Shown piece by piece: positions 18,580-28,350 of a stretch of DNA of 64,000 nt. Both the position numbers and the translations under genes were made by a program. The notes under the pieces are model-generated. The model was not told the DNA's origin and ran no database searches. It saw nothing but the letters and a program-made list of their open reading frames with translations. Origin of the DNA: Thermus albus (lineage in GTDB: Bacteria; Deinococcota; Deinococci; Deinococcales; Thermaceae); NCBI RefSeq assembly GCF_022760855.1, contig NZ_JAKTNR010000005.1:62001-126000 (forward strand), written 5' to 3'. Position 1 is the first letter of the stretch; each line of letters opens with the position of its first letter.

Positions 18580-19737
18580 CTAAAAGGCACTAAGCCCCGT
18601 GGCCTCCCGGCCTAGGACCAGGGTGTGGATGTCGTGGGTGCCCTCATAAGTGTAGACGGTTTCCAGGTTGAGCATGTGGCGGATGGCGTGGTATTCCAAG
18701 GTGATGCCGCTTCCCCCCAGGATGTCCCGGGCCAGGCGGGCGGCCTTCAGGGCCTTCATCACGTTTTGCCGCTTGGCCAGGGAAACCTGGGCCGGCGTTA
18801 GCTTTCCCTCGTCCTTAAGCCGGGCCAGGCGCCAGGCCAGGAGGAGGCCCTCCGTGTGGTCGGAGAGCATCTCCGCCAGCTTGGCCTGGACCAGCTGCTT
18901 CTTGGCGATGGGCTCGCCGAAGGTGCTGCGGCTTTTGGCGAACTCCAGGGCCTCGGTATATACCGCTTCCAACGCACCCAAGACGCCCCAGGCGATGCCG
19001 AAGCGGGCCTGGGTGAGGCAGGAGAGGGGGGCTTTGAGCCCCTCCGCCTTGGGTAGGCGCAAGGCCTCGGGCACCCGGACGTCCTCCAGGACCAGCTCGC
19101 TGGTCACCGAGGCCCTTAGGCTCATCTTGTGCTTCACCTCCCGGGCCTGGAAGCCAGGGGTATCCGTGGGGACGATGAAGCCAAGAACCTTCCCCTCTTC
19201 GTCCTTGGCCCATATGAGGGCGATGTGGGCCAGGTTGCCGTTGGTGATCCACATCTTGCTGCCGTTTAGGACCCAGGTGTCCCCCTCTCGGCGGGCCGTG
19301 GTGCGCATGTTGCCGTAGGGATCGGAGCCGCCATCGGGTTCCGTGAGGCCGAAAGCCCCCACCATCTCCCCCCGGGCCAGCTTGGGCAGGAACTCCCGCT
19401 TCTGCTCCTCGCTGCCGAAGGCGTAGATGGGGTACATGACCAAGGAACTCTGCACGCTGACAAAGCTCCTAAGCCCTGAGTCCACCCGCTCCAGCTCGTA
19501 GGCGATGAGGCCATAGGCGGCGCTGGAAACCCCTGCCCCCCCGTACTCCGGGGGCAGGGTGGGGCCTAGGAAGCCCAGCTCCGCGAACCGGGGTATGAGG
19601 TGGGTGGGGAAGACCCCTTCCTCCCACCAGCCGCGGATATAGGGCAGGGCCTCCTTTTCCAGGAAACGACGGGCGGCCTTTTGGATCTCCTTCTCCTCCG
19701 GGGTAAGGAGGTCTTCTAGGGCGTAGAAGTCCAGCAT
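18580..19737 (-). CDS. Acyl-CoA dehydrogenase, glutaryl-CoA dehydrogenase type
   Basis: 385-residue FAD flavoprotein. FAD/substrate motifs: GAFGLTEPDGGSDP near residue 130 and WITNGNLAHIALIWA near 165. The C-terminal catalytic-base segment YEGTHDIHTLVLGREATG is characteristic of glutaryl-CoA dehydrogenases (THDIH rather than the TSEIQ of short-chain enzymes). RASVTSELVLEDV also fits. The likely reaction is oxidation and decarboxylation of glutaryl-CoA to crotonyl-CoA, but substrate specificity within the family is not certain from sequence. Sits ahead of holA. Confidence 0.9.
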   Translation of the reverse strand: MLDFYALEDLLTPEEKEIQKAARRFLEKEALPYIRGWWEEGVFPTHLIPRFAELGFLGPTLPPEYGGAGVSSAAYGLIAYELERVDSGLRSFVSVQSSLVMYPIYAFGSEEQKREFLPKLARGEMVGAFGLTEPDGGSDPYGNMRTTARREGDTWVLNGSKMWITNGNLAHIALIWAKDEEGKVLGFIVPTDTPGFQAREVKHKMSLRASVTSELVLEDVRVPEALRLPKAEGLKAPLSCLTQARFGIAWGVLGALEAVYTEALEFAKSRSTFGEPIAKKQLVQAKLAEMLSDHTEGLLLAWRLARLKDEGKLTPAQVSLAKRQNVMKALKAARLARDILGGSGITLEYHAIRHMLNLETVYTYEGTHDIHTLVLGREATGLSAF

Positions 19738-19776
19738 GGGGCACCTCGAGGGCCAGTCTACCGGAAAGGGGCGTGC

Positions 19777-19812
19777 GCCACCCTACCTCAGTTTGCCTCG
19801 AGGTGGGGTGGC
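19777..19812 (-). repeat. Strong intergenic hairpin with a TAGTGCCACCC start
   Basis: 13-bp stem: GCCACCCTACCTC (19777-19789) against GAGGTGGGGTGGC (19800-19812, one G-U pair), 10-nt loop. On the minus strand it begins at the TAG stop of the HMA-like gene (TAGTGCCACCC), the same layout as the SPW gene end (TAGTACCACCC). No U-run follows. Probably an RNA 3' end. Confidence 0.6.
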
Positions 19813-19813
19813 A

Positions 19814-20023
19814 CTAGAGCATTCCCGCCAGGAAGCCCTCCTCCCGGATGGTGCGCAACAGGTCCATCACCGTGAGGACCTGGGGGTCGTACTCCACCAG
19901 GACCTGGGCGGGGCCGGTGGCCTGGACCTCGGAGGTTCCCTCCAGGTTCCGCAAGGCCGCAAGGATCCGCTCCATCCCCTCTGGGGTAGGCTCCCCCCGG
20001 ATGCCGATAAGGACGCGGTTCAT
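19814..20023 (-). CDS. HMA-fold small protein without the CxxC metal site
   Basis: 69 residues with the beta-alpha-beta-beta-alpha-beta pattern of heavy-metal-associated domains (MNRVLIGIRG, RILAALRNLEG, VLVEYDPQVLTVMDLLRTI). Where metallochaperones carry MxCxxC, this protein reads RGEPTPEGM, with no cysteine anywhere in the protein. It therefore should not bind Cu(I) in the usual way. Four bp downstream of the DUF1999 gene, likely co-transcribed. Function unknown. Confidence 0.75.
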   Translation of the reverse strand: MNRVLIGIRGEPTPEGMERILAALRNLEGTSEVQATGPAQVLVEYDPQVLTVMDLLRTIREEGFLAGML

Positions 20024-20027
20024 GCCC

Positions 20028-20453
20028 CTATTCTAGGACGCCCCGGGCCTCCCCCCTTGCCCCCCGGCTTCCCAGGATGCGCACCGCCAACACTAAAGGG
20101 CCTATGTGGAAGCCTTGGGCCTCTAGAGCCCTCTTGAGGGCTTCCCGGCTTGGGTCCAGGTGCAGGGCCACCTCGTAGACCCCGGCGTCGTAGGCGCTTT
20201 TCACCACTGCCGCCAGGAGGCCTTCCAGGGTGGCCTGGTCCTGGCCCTCCACCCGGTTTACCAGGACCGTGGTGGCCTCCCCCTGCCAAACCGCTTGCGC
20301 CAGGGCGAAGCCCTTGGGCTCCTCCCCTTCCTCCGCCAGGAAGGAGTGCCCGGTGCGGGCGAAAAAGCGCACCGCTCCCCGGCTTAGGGGCCGGTTTCCC
20401 GCCACCCGGTTCAGGAGATCCAGATCCAGCTCGCTAAAGGGACGGAAGCGCAT
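20028..20453 (-). CDS. DUF1999 protein with GNAT acetyltransferase fold
   Basis: 141 residues from the ATG at 20453. Closely resembles, as I recall it, a T. thermophilus HB8 protein of known GNAT-like structure (DUF1999). Sequence features: FFARTGHSFLAEEGEEPKGF near residue 30, a beta-strand ATTVLVNRVEG, and a terminal GSRGARGEARGVLE tail. GNAT proteins transfer acetyl groups from acetyl-CoA, but no substrate is known for this family. A longer in-frame ORF upstream overlaps the VWA gene and is not credible. The stop is 4 bp before the HMA-like gene. Confidence 0.85.
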   Translation of the reverse strand: MRFRPFSELDLDLLNRVAGNRPLSRGAVRFFARTGHSFLAEEGEEPKGFALAQAVWQGEATTVLVNRVEGQDQATLEGLLAAVVKSAYDAGVYEVALHLDPSREALKRALEAQGFHIGPLVLAVRILGSRGARGEARGVLE

Positions 20454-20460
20454 GGGTCCA

Positions 20461-21792
20461 TTATGCTTCTTGGGCCTGGGGCCTTTGGCGGAAGAGGAAG
20501 GCCTCGAGGAGGAGCACCATGGCGGCCAGGAGGGCCAAATAGCGGCCTGCCCCCCCTTCCTCCTTGGGCAGGAAACTGGGCCCGGGCGTGGGGAGGAGGG
20601 TTTCCCCGGGGGAAAGAAGCCCGCTTCGCACCTCCCGGTAAGGCCTGAGGAAGTTGTAGACCAAGATGGGGAAAAAGGGACGGTCCTGGATGGCCTCCAA
20701 AGGTGGTAGGTATAGCCCCCTTTCATGGAAAAAGATAAGCCCTACCCCCTCCTCCCCCTCGGCCAGGGGCTGCCAGGGCCCTTCCGGGGGTGGGGGCGAG
20801 GGTAGCCTCTCCCCCAGGAGGGCCACCCCCTCCAGAAGGGGGTGGGGGGTGGTGGCTAGGATCTGCAGGGGCCTCTCCCCCTTGGGGGCCAGGTAGAGGG
20901 TGGGCCTATCGGGGGGGCCCTCCGGTACCCCGATGCGCACCCTTACCTCGTCCCCCGGGGCCGTTCCCAGGAGCAGGAAAAGCCTCTCCAGGGCGGGAGC
21001 CTTGGGGTAGTCCACCCCAAGCCGCCTAAGGCCGAAGCTGGCCCCGTCATCCAGGTCTAGGGCGTCCCCGTTTAGGAGGCGGGCGGTGAAGGTGGGGGGA
21101 AGCCTCTCCAGCCGGGCAAAGCCCCGGGGGGGGACCGGTACCTCCTCCACCTTGCCCCCCACCTCCACCCGGGCGGTGAGGGTACGGCCGGCGCTGTTCC
21201 CCAGGGCCAAAAACCCCGGGGCCACGGCCACCATCCCCAGGTTCTCCTGGGGAGTCCCCACGCCGATATACCCCTCCACCCCGGGGGGCGGGGGGGCGTC
21301 GCTGGCCACCACCACGGGGGCCTTTAGGAGCCTTCTGCCTAAGGCGATGGCCTCCTCCAGCCGGGCTTCCCGGTCCTTGGCCTCCATCTCCAAAAGCCTC
21401 CTCCTCAGGGCGATGCCGGGGGCGGGGCCATAGGCCTCGGGCCTTTCCCCGGCCCGTACCAGCACCGCCTCGGGGGTCCTTTCCAGAAGGGGAAGGAGCC
21501 TTTCCTTGGCCAGGTCCAGCCGGGTTTTGGCCCCTTCCCGGGCGGCCATGCTGGCGGAGGCGTCCACCACATAGACCATAGGGGAAGGCCCCAAGGGGGG
21601 GTCCTCGAGGGCCAAGACCATGAGGGCTGCCGCCAAGAGGAGGAGAAGGAGCCTCAGGTCCAGCCGGGGCCGGAAGCGCCTCCTCCTGCCCTTTTGCCAG
21701 AGCCAAACGCCCGCCCAAGGGCGCACCCTGGGCCTCCTTGCCCGGTAGAGGAGGTAGACCAGGAGGAGGACCGGGAGGAGGAGCCAGAGCAT
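20461..21792 (-). CDS. Membrane-anchored VWA-domain protein (BatA-like)
   Basis: 443 residues. Two N-terminal hydrophobic segments (MLWLLLPVLLLVYLLY, and LRLLLLLLAAALMVLALE near residue 50) flank a basic loop. Then comes a von Willebrand A start with the MIDAS motif DASAS (VYVVDASASMAA near residue 75). A C-terminal hydrophobic helix (RYLALLAAMVLLLEAFLF) ends the protein. The layout matches BatA/YehP-type aerotolerance-family proteins, whose molecular role is unclear. The usual partners (MoxR ATPase, DUF58) are not in this window. The DUF1999 gene follows 7 bp downstream. Confidence 0.75.
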   Translation of the reverse strand: MLWLLLPVLLLVYLLYRARRPRVRPWAGVWLWQKGRRRRFRPRLDLRLLLLLLAAALMVLALEDPPLGPSPMVYVVDASASMAAREGAKTRLDLAKERLLPLLERTPEAVLVRAGERPEAYGPAPGIALRRRLLEMEAKDREARLEEAIALGRRLLKAPVVVASDAPPPPGVEGYIGVGTPQENLGMVAVAPGFLALGNSAGRTLTARVEVGGKVEEVPVPPRGFARLERLPPTFTARLLNGDALDLDDGASFGLRRLGVDYPKAPALERLFLLLGTAPGDEVRVRIGVPEGPPDRPTLYLAPKGERPLQILATTPHPLLEGVALLGERLPSPPPPEGPWQPLAEGEEGVGLIFFHERGLYLPPLEAIQDRPFFPILVYNFLRPYREVRSGLLSPGETLLPTPGPSFLPKEEGGAGRYLALLAAMVLLLEAFLFRQRPQAQEA

Positions 21793-21894
21793 CCCCCTTA
21801 GCCTAGCCGGACCCCTCGGCGTCTGCTAGGGTAGGAAGGGCCCAAGGGCTTGGGCAGGTCCGGATTCCCGGGGCGGGGGTTTGGAGGAAAGGCC

Positions 21895-22866
21895 ATGTGG
21901 ACTTTGGGCATAGACACCTCTTGCGACGACACTGGGGTGGGCTTGGTACGGGATGGGGAAGTGGTGGCCAACCTGGTGGCCAGCCAAGTGGCCCTGCACC
22001 AGGCCTTTGGTGGGGTGGTGCCCGAGCTGGCGAGCCGCGAGCACCTCAAGGCCCTTCCCCTCCTGGTGAAGGAGGCCTTGGCCCAGGCGGGGATCGGGCC
22101 CAAGGACCTCTCCCTGGTGGCGGCTACCCGGGGTCCGGGGCTCATCGGGGCCCTTTTGGTGGGGTACACCTTCGCCAAGGGGCTTGCTTGGGCCCTGGAT
22201 AGGCCCTTTTACGCCATCCATCACCTCGAGGCCCATATTGTCGCCGCTTGGCCCGAGGGCTTAAACCCCCCTTTCCTGGCCCTGGTGGCCTCCGGGGGGC
22301 ACACCCACCTCTTCCTGGTGGAGGCCTTGGGCCGCTACCGCCTCCTGGGGGCCACCCGGGACGATGCCGCCGGGGAGGCCTTTGATAAGGTGGCCAGGCT
22401 TCTGGGCCTGGGGTTCCCCGGGGGGCCGGAGATCGAACGTTTGGCCCAGGAGGCTAGGGAAGGAGTGCCCTTTCCCGTTCCCCTCAAGGACCAGAAGGGG
22501 TATGACTTCAGCTTCTCCGGCCTTAAGACCAAGGCGGTGCAGCTTCTGGAGGCAGGGCATGAGGCCCCGGCCTTGGCCAAGGGCTTCCAGGAGGCGGCGG
22601 TGGAACATTTGGCCCAGGTGGTCCTCCGGGCCGCCAAGGACACCGGCCACCGGGTGCTCCTGGTGGCGGGGGGGGTGGCGGCCAACCGCGCCCTTCAGGC
22701 CCGCTTCCAGGAGGCGGGGCTCACCGTCTACTTCCCTCCTAAAGGGCTTTCCCAGGATAACGGGGCCATGGTGGCCTTGGCCGCCTGGCGGCGCCACCAA
22801 GCGGGTTTTTCCCCTAGCCCCTTATCCCTGGGGGCCGCCGCCTACTGGCCCTTGGAGGAAGCCTGA
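21895..22866 (+). CDS. tsaD: tRNA threonylcarbamoyladenosine synthase subunit TsaD
   Basis: ASKHA-fold enzyme transferring the threonylcarbamoyl group to A37 of ANN-decoding tRNAs, together with TsaB/E/C. 323 residues. The N-terminal phosphate loop is [14 protein letters not shown], the metal site is HHLEAH near residue 110, and the nucleotide-binding loops are ASGGHTHL and [20 protein letters not shown] lies near the end. The start at 21895 has GGAGGAAAG upstream; an earlier in-frame ATG at 21850 adds a Gly-rich stretch unlike the family. Divergent from the VWA gene and 38 bp before secA. Confidence 0.96.
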   Translation: MWTLGIDTSCDDTGVGLVRDGEVVANLVASQVALHQAFGGVVPELASREHLKALPLLVKEALAQAGIGPKDLSLVAATRGPGLIGALLVGYTFAKGLAWALDRPFYAIHHLEAHIVAAWPEGLNPPFLALVASGGHTHLFLVEALGRYRLLGATRDDAAGEAFDKVARLLGLGFPGGPEIERLAQEAREGVPFPVPLKDQKGYDFSFSGLKTKAVQLLEAGHEAPALAKGFQEAAVEHLAQVVLRAAKDTGHRVLLVAGGVAANRALQARFQEAGLTVYFPPKGLSQDNGAMVALAAWRRHQAGFSPSPLSLGAAAYWPLEEA

Positions 22867-22888
22867 AGGCTTTCTCATCCAATAGGGG

Positions 22889-22894
22889 TACAAT
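22889..22894 (+). promoter_or_regulatory. -10 element before secA
   Basis: TACAAT with 10 nt to the ATG; no Shine-Dalgarno of good match. No clear -35. Confidence 0.4.
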
Positions 22895-22904
22895 CGGCCT
22901 TAGG

Positions 22905-25898
22905 ATGCTGGGCCTCATACGGAAGCTTTTTGACAACAACGAGCGGGAGATCGCCCGCTACTACAAGCAAGTGGTGGAGCCCACCAACCGGCTGGAGCCG
23001 GAGGTGGAGGGGATTCCCGATCTGGCCTCGGCCTACGGGGAACTTAAGGAGAAGCACGAAAGGGGGGCAAGCCTCGAGGAGCTTCTTCCCATGGCCTTCG
23101 CCCTAACCCGGGAGTCCGCCAAGCGCTTTTTGGGCATGCGCCACTTTGACGTGCAGCTCATCGGCGGGGCGGTCCTCCACGAGGGCAAGATCGCCGAGAT
23201 GAAGACCGGGGAGGGGAAGACCTTGGTGGCCACCCTGGCCGTGGCCTTGAACGCCCTGAGGGGCAGGGGTGTGCACGTGGTCACGGTGAACGACTACCTG
23301 GCCCGGCGGGATGCCGAGTGGATGGGGCCCGTGTACCGGGGCCTGGGCCTCAGCGTGGGGGTGATCCAGCACGGCTCCACCCCCGAGGAGCGCCGCAGGG
23401 CGTACCTCGCGGACGTCACCTACGTGACCAACTCCGAGCTGGGCTTTGACTACCTGCGGGACAACATGGCGATAGCCCCGGACCAGCTGGTCCTCCGCCA
23501 CGACACCCCCTTGCACTACGCCATCATTGACGAGGTGGACTCCATCCTCATCGACGAGGCCCGCACCCCCCTCATCATCTCGGGCCCCGCGGAAAAGGCC
23601 ACCGACCTCTACTACAAGATGGCGGAGATCGCCAAGAAGCTGGAAAAGGGCCTGCCCGCCGAGCCCGGGGTGCGCAAGGAGCCCACGGGGGACTACACCA
23701 TTGAGGAGAAGAACCGCGCTGTGCACCTCACCCTTCAGGGGATCGCCAAGGCGGAAAAGCTCTTGGGGGTGGAAGGGCTTTTCAGCCCCGAGAACATGGA
23801 GCTGGCCCACATGCTCATCCAGGCCATCCGGGCCAAGGAGCTCTACCACCGGGACCGGGACTACATCGTCCAGGATGGCCAGGTCATCATTGTGGACGAG
23901 TTCACGGGCCGGCTCATGCCGGGGCGGCGCTATGGGGAAGGCCTCCACCAGGCCATCGAGGCCAAGGAGGGGGTGCGGATTGAAAGGGAGAACCAGACCC
24001 TGGCCACCATCACCTACCAGAACTTCTTCCGCCTCTACGAGAAGCGGGCCGGCATGACCGGCACCGCCAAGACCGAGGAGAAGGAGTTCCAGGAGATCTA
24101 CGGCATGGACGTGGTGGTGGTGCCCACCAACCGCCCCATGATCCGCAAGGACTATCCCGACGTGGTCTACCGCACGGAAAAGGGCAAGTTCTATGCGGTG
24201 GTGGAGGAGATCGCCGAGAAGTACGAGAGGGGCCAGCCCGTCTTGGTGGGCACCATCAGCATTGAGAAGTCGGAAAGGTTATCCCAGATGCTTAAAGAGC
24301 CCCGCCTCTACCTGCCCCGGCTGGAGATGCGCCTGGAGCTATTCAAGAAGGCCAGCCAGAAGCAGCAGGGGGAGGCGTGGGAGCGCCTGAGGAAGCTCTT
24401 GGAAAAGCCCACCCAGTTTAAGGACGAGGACCTGGCCCCCTTTGAGGAGCTCATCCCCCCCAAGGGCAACCTGCGCGCGGCTTGGGAGGGTCTAAAGCGG
24501 GCGGTGCACACCCTGGGTATCCTGCGCCAAGGTATTCCCCATCAGGTGCTCAACGCCAAGCACCACGCCAAGGAGGCGGAGATCGTGGCCCAGGCGGGCC
24601 GGAGCAAGACGGTCACCATCGCCACCAACATGGCGGGCCGGGGTACGGACATCAAGCTGGGCGGAAACCCCGAGTACATGGCGGCGGCCCTTCTGGAGAA
24701 GGAGGGCTTTGACCGGTACGAGTGGAGGGTGGAGCTCTTCATCAAGAAGATGGTGGCGGGCCAGGAGGAGGAGGCCCAGGCCCTGGCCCAGGAGCTGGGG
24801 ATCAAGCCCGAGCTTCAGGAAAGGATCCGCCAGATCCGGGAGGAGTGCAAAGCCGACGAGGAAAGGGTGCGAGGGCTGGGCGGGCTTTTCATCCTGGGCA
24901 CCGAGCGGCACGAGTCCCGCCGCATTGACAACCAGCTCCGGGGCCGCGCCGGGCGCCAGGGGGACCCGGGGGGTAGCCGCTTTTATGTGAGCTTTGACGA
25001 CGACCTCATGCGCCTTTTCGCCTCGGACCGGGTCATCGCCATGCTGGACCGCATGGGCTTTGACGACTCCGAGCCCATAGAGCACCCCATGGTGACCCGC
25101 TCCATCGAGCGGGCGCAAAAGCGGGTGGAGGACCGGAATTTCGCCATTCGCAAGCAGCTTTTGCAGTTTGACGACGTGATGGCCCGGCAGAGGGAGGTCA
25201 TCTACGCCCAGCGCCGCCTGATCCTCTTGGGTAAGGACGAGGAGGTGAAGGAGGCGGCCCTGGGCATGGTGGAGGAGACGGTGGCCGGGATCGCGGAAAA
25301 CGTCCTAAACCCACAGGTGCATCCTGAGGACTGGGACCTCGAGGCCTTGAAGGCCACCCTTTTGGACACCGTACCCCAGCTTGCAGACTTTCCCTTTGAG
25401 GAGCTTAGGGCTCTAAAACCCGAAGAGGGTACAGAGCGCCTGGTGGAGGCGGCCCTGAAGGCCTACGAGGCCCGGGAAGCCGAACTGACCCCACTCCTCA
25501 TGCGGGCCGTGGAGCGCTTCGTGATCCTCAACGTGGTGGACTCCGCCTGGAAGGAGCACCTTCACAACCTGGACGTGCTTCGCCAGGGCATCTTCCTCCG
25601 GGGTTATGGGCAAAAAGACCCCTTCCAGGAGTACAAGATTGAGGCCACCCGGCTTTTCAACGACATGGTGGGCTTCATCAAGGGGGAGGTGGCCAAGTTC
25701 CTCTTCCGGCTCAAGGTGGAGGCGGAGCCCGTGCGCCCGGTGCGGGAAGCCCCGTACGTGCCCGTTCCCTCCCCTAAGGAGGAGGCCCGGCCCTTTGGCG
25801 TGGAGAAGAAGCGCCCCCTTACCCCGCCTCCCCAGCCGGGTCTTTCCCGGGCCGAGCGCCGGCGGATGATGCGGGAGGAGAAGAAGCGTAAAAAGTAA
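22905..25898 (+). CDS. secA: Protein translocase motor SecA
   Basis: ATPase driving pre-proteins through SecYEG. 997 residues, longer than E. coli SecA (901) and as expected for Thermus. DEAD motor: Walker [14 protein letters not shown] near residue 103, [12 protein letters not shown] near 210, and pre-protein cross-linking domain around 230-370. The second nucleotide-binding fold has [17 protein letters not shown] near 580 and [15 protein letters not shown] near 680; helical wing and scaffold follow. A ~130-residue variable domain is inserted near residues 465-535. The C-terminus is basic ([13 protein letters not shown]) and lacks the Cys-rich zinc/SecB-binding motif. Followed by a good terminator. 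Confidence 0.97.
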   Translation: MLGLIRKLFDNNEREIARYYKQVVEPTNRLEPEVEGIPDLASAYGELKEKHERGASLEELLPMAFALTRESAKRFLGMRHFDVQLIGGAVLHEGKIAEMKTGEGKTLVATLAVALNALRGRGVHVVTVNDYLARRDAEWMGPVYRGLGLSVGVIQHGSTPEERRRAYLADVTYVTNSELGFDYLRDNMAIAPDQLVLRHDTPLHYAIIDEVDSILIDEARTPLIISGPAEKATDLYYKMAEIAKKLEKGLPAEPGVRKEPTGDYTIEEKNRAVHLTLQGIAKAEKLLGVEGLFSPENMELAHMLIQAIRAKELYHRDRDYIVQDGQVIIVDEFTGRLMPGRRYGEGLHQAIEAKEGVRIERENQTLATITYQNFFRLYEKRAGMTGTAKTEEKEFQEIYGMDVVVVPTNRPMIRKDYPDVVYRTEKGKFYAVVEEIAEKYERGQPVLVGTISIEKSERLSQMLKEPRLYLPRLEMRLELFKKASQKQQGEAWERLRKLLEKPTQFKDEDLAPFEELIPPKGNLRAAWEGLKRAVHTLGILRQGIPHQVLNAKHHAKEAEIVAQAGRSKTVTIATNMAGRGTDIKLGGNPEYMAAALLEKEGFDRYEWRVELFIKKMVAGQEEEAQALAQELGIKPELQERIRQIREECKADEERVRGLGGLFILGTERHESRRIDNQLRGRAGRQGDPGGSRFYVSFDDDLMRLFASDRVIAMLDRMGFDDSEPIEHPMVTRSIERAQKRVEDRNFAIRKQLLQFDDVMARQREVIYAQRRLILLGKDEEVKEAALGMVEETVAGIAENVLNPQVHPEDWDLEALKATLLDTVPQLADFPFEELRALKPEEGTERLVEAALKAYEAREAELTPLLMRAVERFVILNVVDSAWKEHLHNLDVLRQGIFLRGYGQKDPFQEYKIEATRLFNDMVGFIKGEVAKFLFRLKVEAEPVRPVREAPYVPVPSPKEEARPFGVEKKRPLTPPPQPGLSRAERRRMMREEKKRKK

Positions 25899-25906
25899 GG
25901 AGAATG

Positions 25907-25931
25907 GCCTGGGGTGGCCCCAGGCTCTTTT
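25907..25931 (+). terminator. Rho-independent terminator of secA
   Basis: GCCTGGGG-TGG-CCCCAGGC stem-loop followed by TCTTTTC, 9 bp after the secA stop. Confidence 0.8.
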
Positions 25932-26024
25932 CTCCAGTTTCCTACTCCAAGCCCCACCGAGATGGCGTCTACCCAAGGTCCTTCCCAGGGCCCCCACCCT
26001 TGCTTGGGCCAGGGTGAGGTGGTA

Positions 26025-26759
26025 TCAGGCCTCCACCTGGAGGCTAGCGGGGTCCAGGTTAGTATAGACGTGTTGGACGTCGTCCAGGTCCTCTAGAGCC
26101 TCCACCAGGCGCATCACCTTGGCCGCCTCTTCTGGGGGCAGGGCTACCGTGTTCTGGGGGTGCTGTACCACCTCCACCGCCTCCACGGGGATGCCCCGCT
26201 TCTTAAGCTCCTCGGCTATGCGGTAGGTCTCGGCGGGGTCGGTGTAGAGGGTAAGGCTTGCCCCTTCCTCCTCGAGGTCCAAGGCCCCAAGCTCAATGGC
26301 CGCCTCCTGAGCCGCCTCGGAGTTTTGGCAGACGATCACCCCTCTGCGCTCAAACTGCCAGGCCACGCTGCCCGAGGTGCCCAGGGAGCCCCCATATTTG
26401 CTGAATACATGGCGCACTTCTCCGGCGGTACGGTTGCGATTCTCAGTTAAGGCGTAAACCAGGAGAGCCACGCCGCCAGGGGCGTAGCCTTCATAGACGA
26501 TCTCCTCGTACTGCTCGGCACCGTCCCCCCCGCCTTGAAGCTTCTGGAGGAGGCGCTCAATGTTTTCCATGGGGACATCGTCGGCCCGGGCCGCCTCTAT
26601 GGCGTTGCGCAGCTGGACGTTGGCCTCGGGGTAGGGGCTTCCCCCGGCTCGGGCGGCCGCCTGGATGGCCCTTAGGTGCTTGGAGATGATCTTGCCGCGC
26701 TTGAGGTCGTTGGCGGCCTTTTTGCGCTTGATCTGTGCCCACTTGCTATGACCGGCCAT
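26025..26759 (-). CDS. YebC/TACO1-family protein
   Basis: 244 residues. The N-terminal signature MAGHSKWAQIKRKKAANDLK is diagnostic, followed by ARAGGSPYPEANVQLR and an acidic EEIVYEGYAPGGVALLV stretch. The family includes transcriptional regulators (YebC, PmpR) and factors that help ribosomes through proline-rich stretches; which applies here is not decidable. The start overlaps the end of the antiporter gene by 14 bp, so the two are probably co-transcribed. Confidence 0.95.
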   Translation of the reverse strand: MAGHSKWAQIKRKKAANDLKRGKIISKHLRAIQAAARAGGSPYPEANVQLRNAIEAARADDVPMENIERLLQKLQGGGDGAEQYEEIVYEGYAPGGVALLVYALTENRNRTAGEVRHVFSKYGGSLGTSGSVAWQFERRGVIVCQNSEAAQEAAIELGALDLEEEGASLTLYTDPAETYRIAEELKKRGIPVEAVEVVQHPQNTVALPPEEAAKVMRLVEALEDLDDVQHVYTNLDPASLQVEA

Positions 26760-28281
26760 GGCTCACCTCACCCATTATAGCCAGCTTTTCCAGCACTTTC
26801 TCCGCCAGGCGCTCCCCGGCCTCGCGGAAGGGATGGAAGAGGAGGGTGACGCCGGCGGCCTCCAGGGCCGGGTCTTCCTCCAGGTGGAAGCTGGTGGCGG
26901 CCAGAATGCCCCTGAAGCCCCGCTCCTTCAGCCAGCGGGCCGCCAGGAGTTTGGCCTCGAGGTCCGGTAGGGCCAGGACTATGGCCTTGAGGTTCCTAAG
27001 GTCCAGGCGTTCCCAAAGCTCGGGGTCCTCCGCGTCCCCGTAGAAGACCTTCCGCCCCTTGGCTTGGTGGCGGGCCACCTTCTCGGGATCGGCGTCCAGG
27101 CCCACGGGGCGCTCCCCCTTGGCTTCCAGGATGCGGTAGACGGCCCCCCCGGTACGGCCCATGCCCACGATGAGCACCGTGGTCCCTTCCAGGCGCTCGG
27201 GTTCCTGGTCGGGGTGGGCTACTTTCCGCTCCAGGGGGAGGAGGCGGGATTCCAAGCGCTTGTAGAGGCTATGGCTGTACCGGGCCAAGGGGGCCGACAG
27301 CGCCATGGAGAGGGCCACCACCAGGGCAAGGGTGGAAAGGCTAAGGGGAAGAAGACCCGCTCGTTCCAAGACCACGCCCACGATTAGGGCGAACTCGGAA
27401 TAGTTGCCCAGGTACATCCCGCTGACGAAGGCGGTGCGGGCCCGAAGCCCCAGGAGGAGAAAAAGGCCGAAAAAAAGAGGGGATTTGACCAGGGTGAGGA
27501 GGAGGAGGGTCAGGACCAGCCCCACCTCCACGCCCCGTAGCCCCTCCCTTAGCCCTATGTCCAGGAAGAAGGCCACCAGGAAGGCCTCCTTCAGGCTCCA
27601 AAGGGCCTTGGCCATCTCCCCCCCCTTTTCATGGCCGGCGAGGAGGACCCCCATCAGGAGGGCCCCCAGCTCCGGGGATAGGCCCACCTGGCGGAAGCCC
27701 TCCCCCCCAAGGAGGGCCAGGCCCAGACCGAAGAGCACCAAGAGCTCGTCGTGGCCGCTTTTCTCCAAGAGCCAGGCCATGGCAAACCGCCCTAGGGGCA
27801 GGAGGAGGATCAGGCCGGCCCAGGGGCTGATCCGGTTTTCGCCATAGAGGGTGATGAGGCCCACGGCCACCAGGTCCTGAAGGACCAGGATGCCTACGCT
27901 GAGGCGGCCGTGGTAGGTGGTGAGCTCCTTTTTGTCCTCCAGGACCTTCACCACCAGCACGGTGCTGGAAAAGGCCAGGGCTATGGCCAGGGGAAGGTTT
28001 CCCAAGAAGAGAAGGGTCAGGAGGGAAAAGAGCAAGAGGTGGAGTCCCCCGGCCACCAGGACGCGAGGCTCCAACAGGTCCTGGAAGCGGAGCTTTAATC
28101 CCACGGTGAAAAGCAAAAGGAGGACCCCGATTTCGGCCGCATGGTGTAAAAACTCCGTCTCCCTCAGGCCCAGCCCGTGAAGGGCAAAACCGGCCGCCAA
28201 ATACCCCACCAAGGGGGGAAGCCCCAGGCGGCTCGTCAGTAAGCCCAGGGCGAAGGCCGCGGCCACCCAAAGGGCCTCCAT
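26746..28281 (-). CDS. CPA2-family cation/proton antiporter with TrkA-N domain (KefB-like)
   Basis: 511 residues. Residues 1-~370 hold about 11-12 membrane segments, beginning LWVAAAFALGLLTSRLGLPPLVGYLAAGFALHG, given here in part (LGLPPLVGYLAAGF is the CPA2 signature). LQDLVAVGLITLYGE near 145 carries the conserved transport Asp. From about residue 385 a cytosolic Rossmann domain binds NAD(H) (VLIVGMGRTGGAVYRIL, GxGxxG). This is the KefB/KefC/YjbB arrangement: K+ or Na+ exchange for H+ gated by nucleotide. Glutathione regulation seems unlikely here. Upstream of yebC. Confidence 0.88.
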   Translation of the reverse strand: MEALWVAAAFALGLLTSRLGLPPLVGYLAAGFALHGLGLRETEFLHHAAEIGVLLLLFTVGLKLRFQDLLEPRVLVAGGLHLLLFSLLTLLFLGNLPLAIALAFSSTVLVVKVLEDKKELTTYHGRLSVGILVLQDLVAVGLITLYGENRISPWAGLILLLPLGRFAMAWLLEKSGHDELLVLFGLGLALLGGEGFRQVGLSPELGALLMGVLLAGHEKGGEMAKALWSLKEAFLVAFFLDIGLREGLRGVEVGLVLTLLLLTLVKSPLFFGLFLLLGLRARTAFVSGMYLGNYSEFALIVGVVLERAGLLPLSLSTLALVVALSMALSAPLARYSHSLYKRLESRLLPLERKVAHPDQEPERLEGTTVLIVGMGRTGGAVYRILEAKGERPVGLDADPEKVARHQAKGRKVFYGDAEDPELWERLDLRNLKAIVLALPDLEAKLLAARWLKERGFRGILAATSFHLEEDPALEAAGVTLLFHPFREAGERLAEKVLEKLAIMGEVSHGRS

Positions 28282-28306
28282 GGGTTCCAGGGTAGCAAAG
28301 AAATCA

Positions 28307-28336
28307 AAACACGGTAGGCTTTACCCTTCCGTGTTT
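28307..28336 (-). terminator. Probable terminator after the DsbA-like gene
   Basis: 8-bp stem AAAACACGG-type arms (28307-28314 with 28329-28336), 14-nt loop, followed on the minus strand by TTTTGATTTC. It lies between the DsbA-like stop and the antiporter start. Confidence 0.5.
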
Positions 28337-28350
28337 CTACACCCGTCCCC

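Noticed and set aside
20028-20726. 232-codon version of the DUF1999 gene
   Set aside because: The extra N-terminus is a shadow of the VWA gene; the family begins MRFRPF at 20453.
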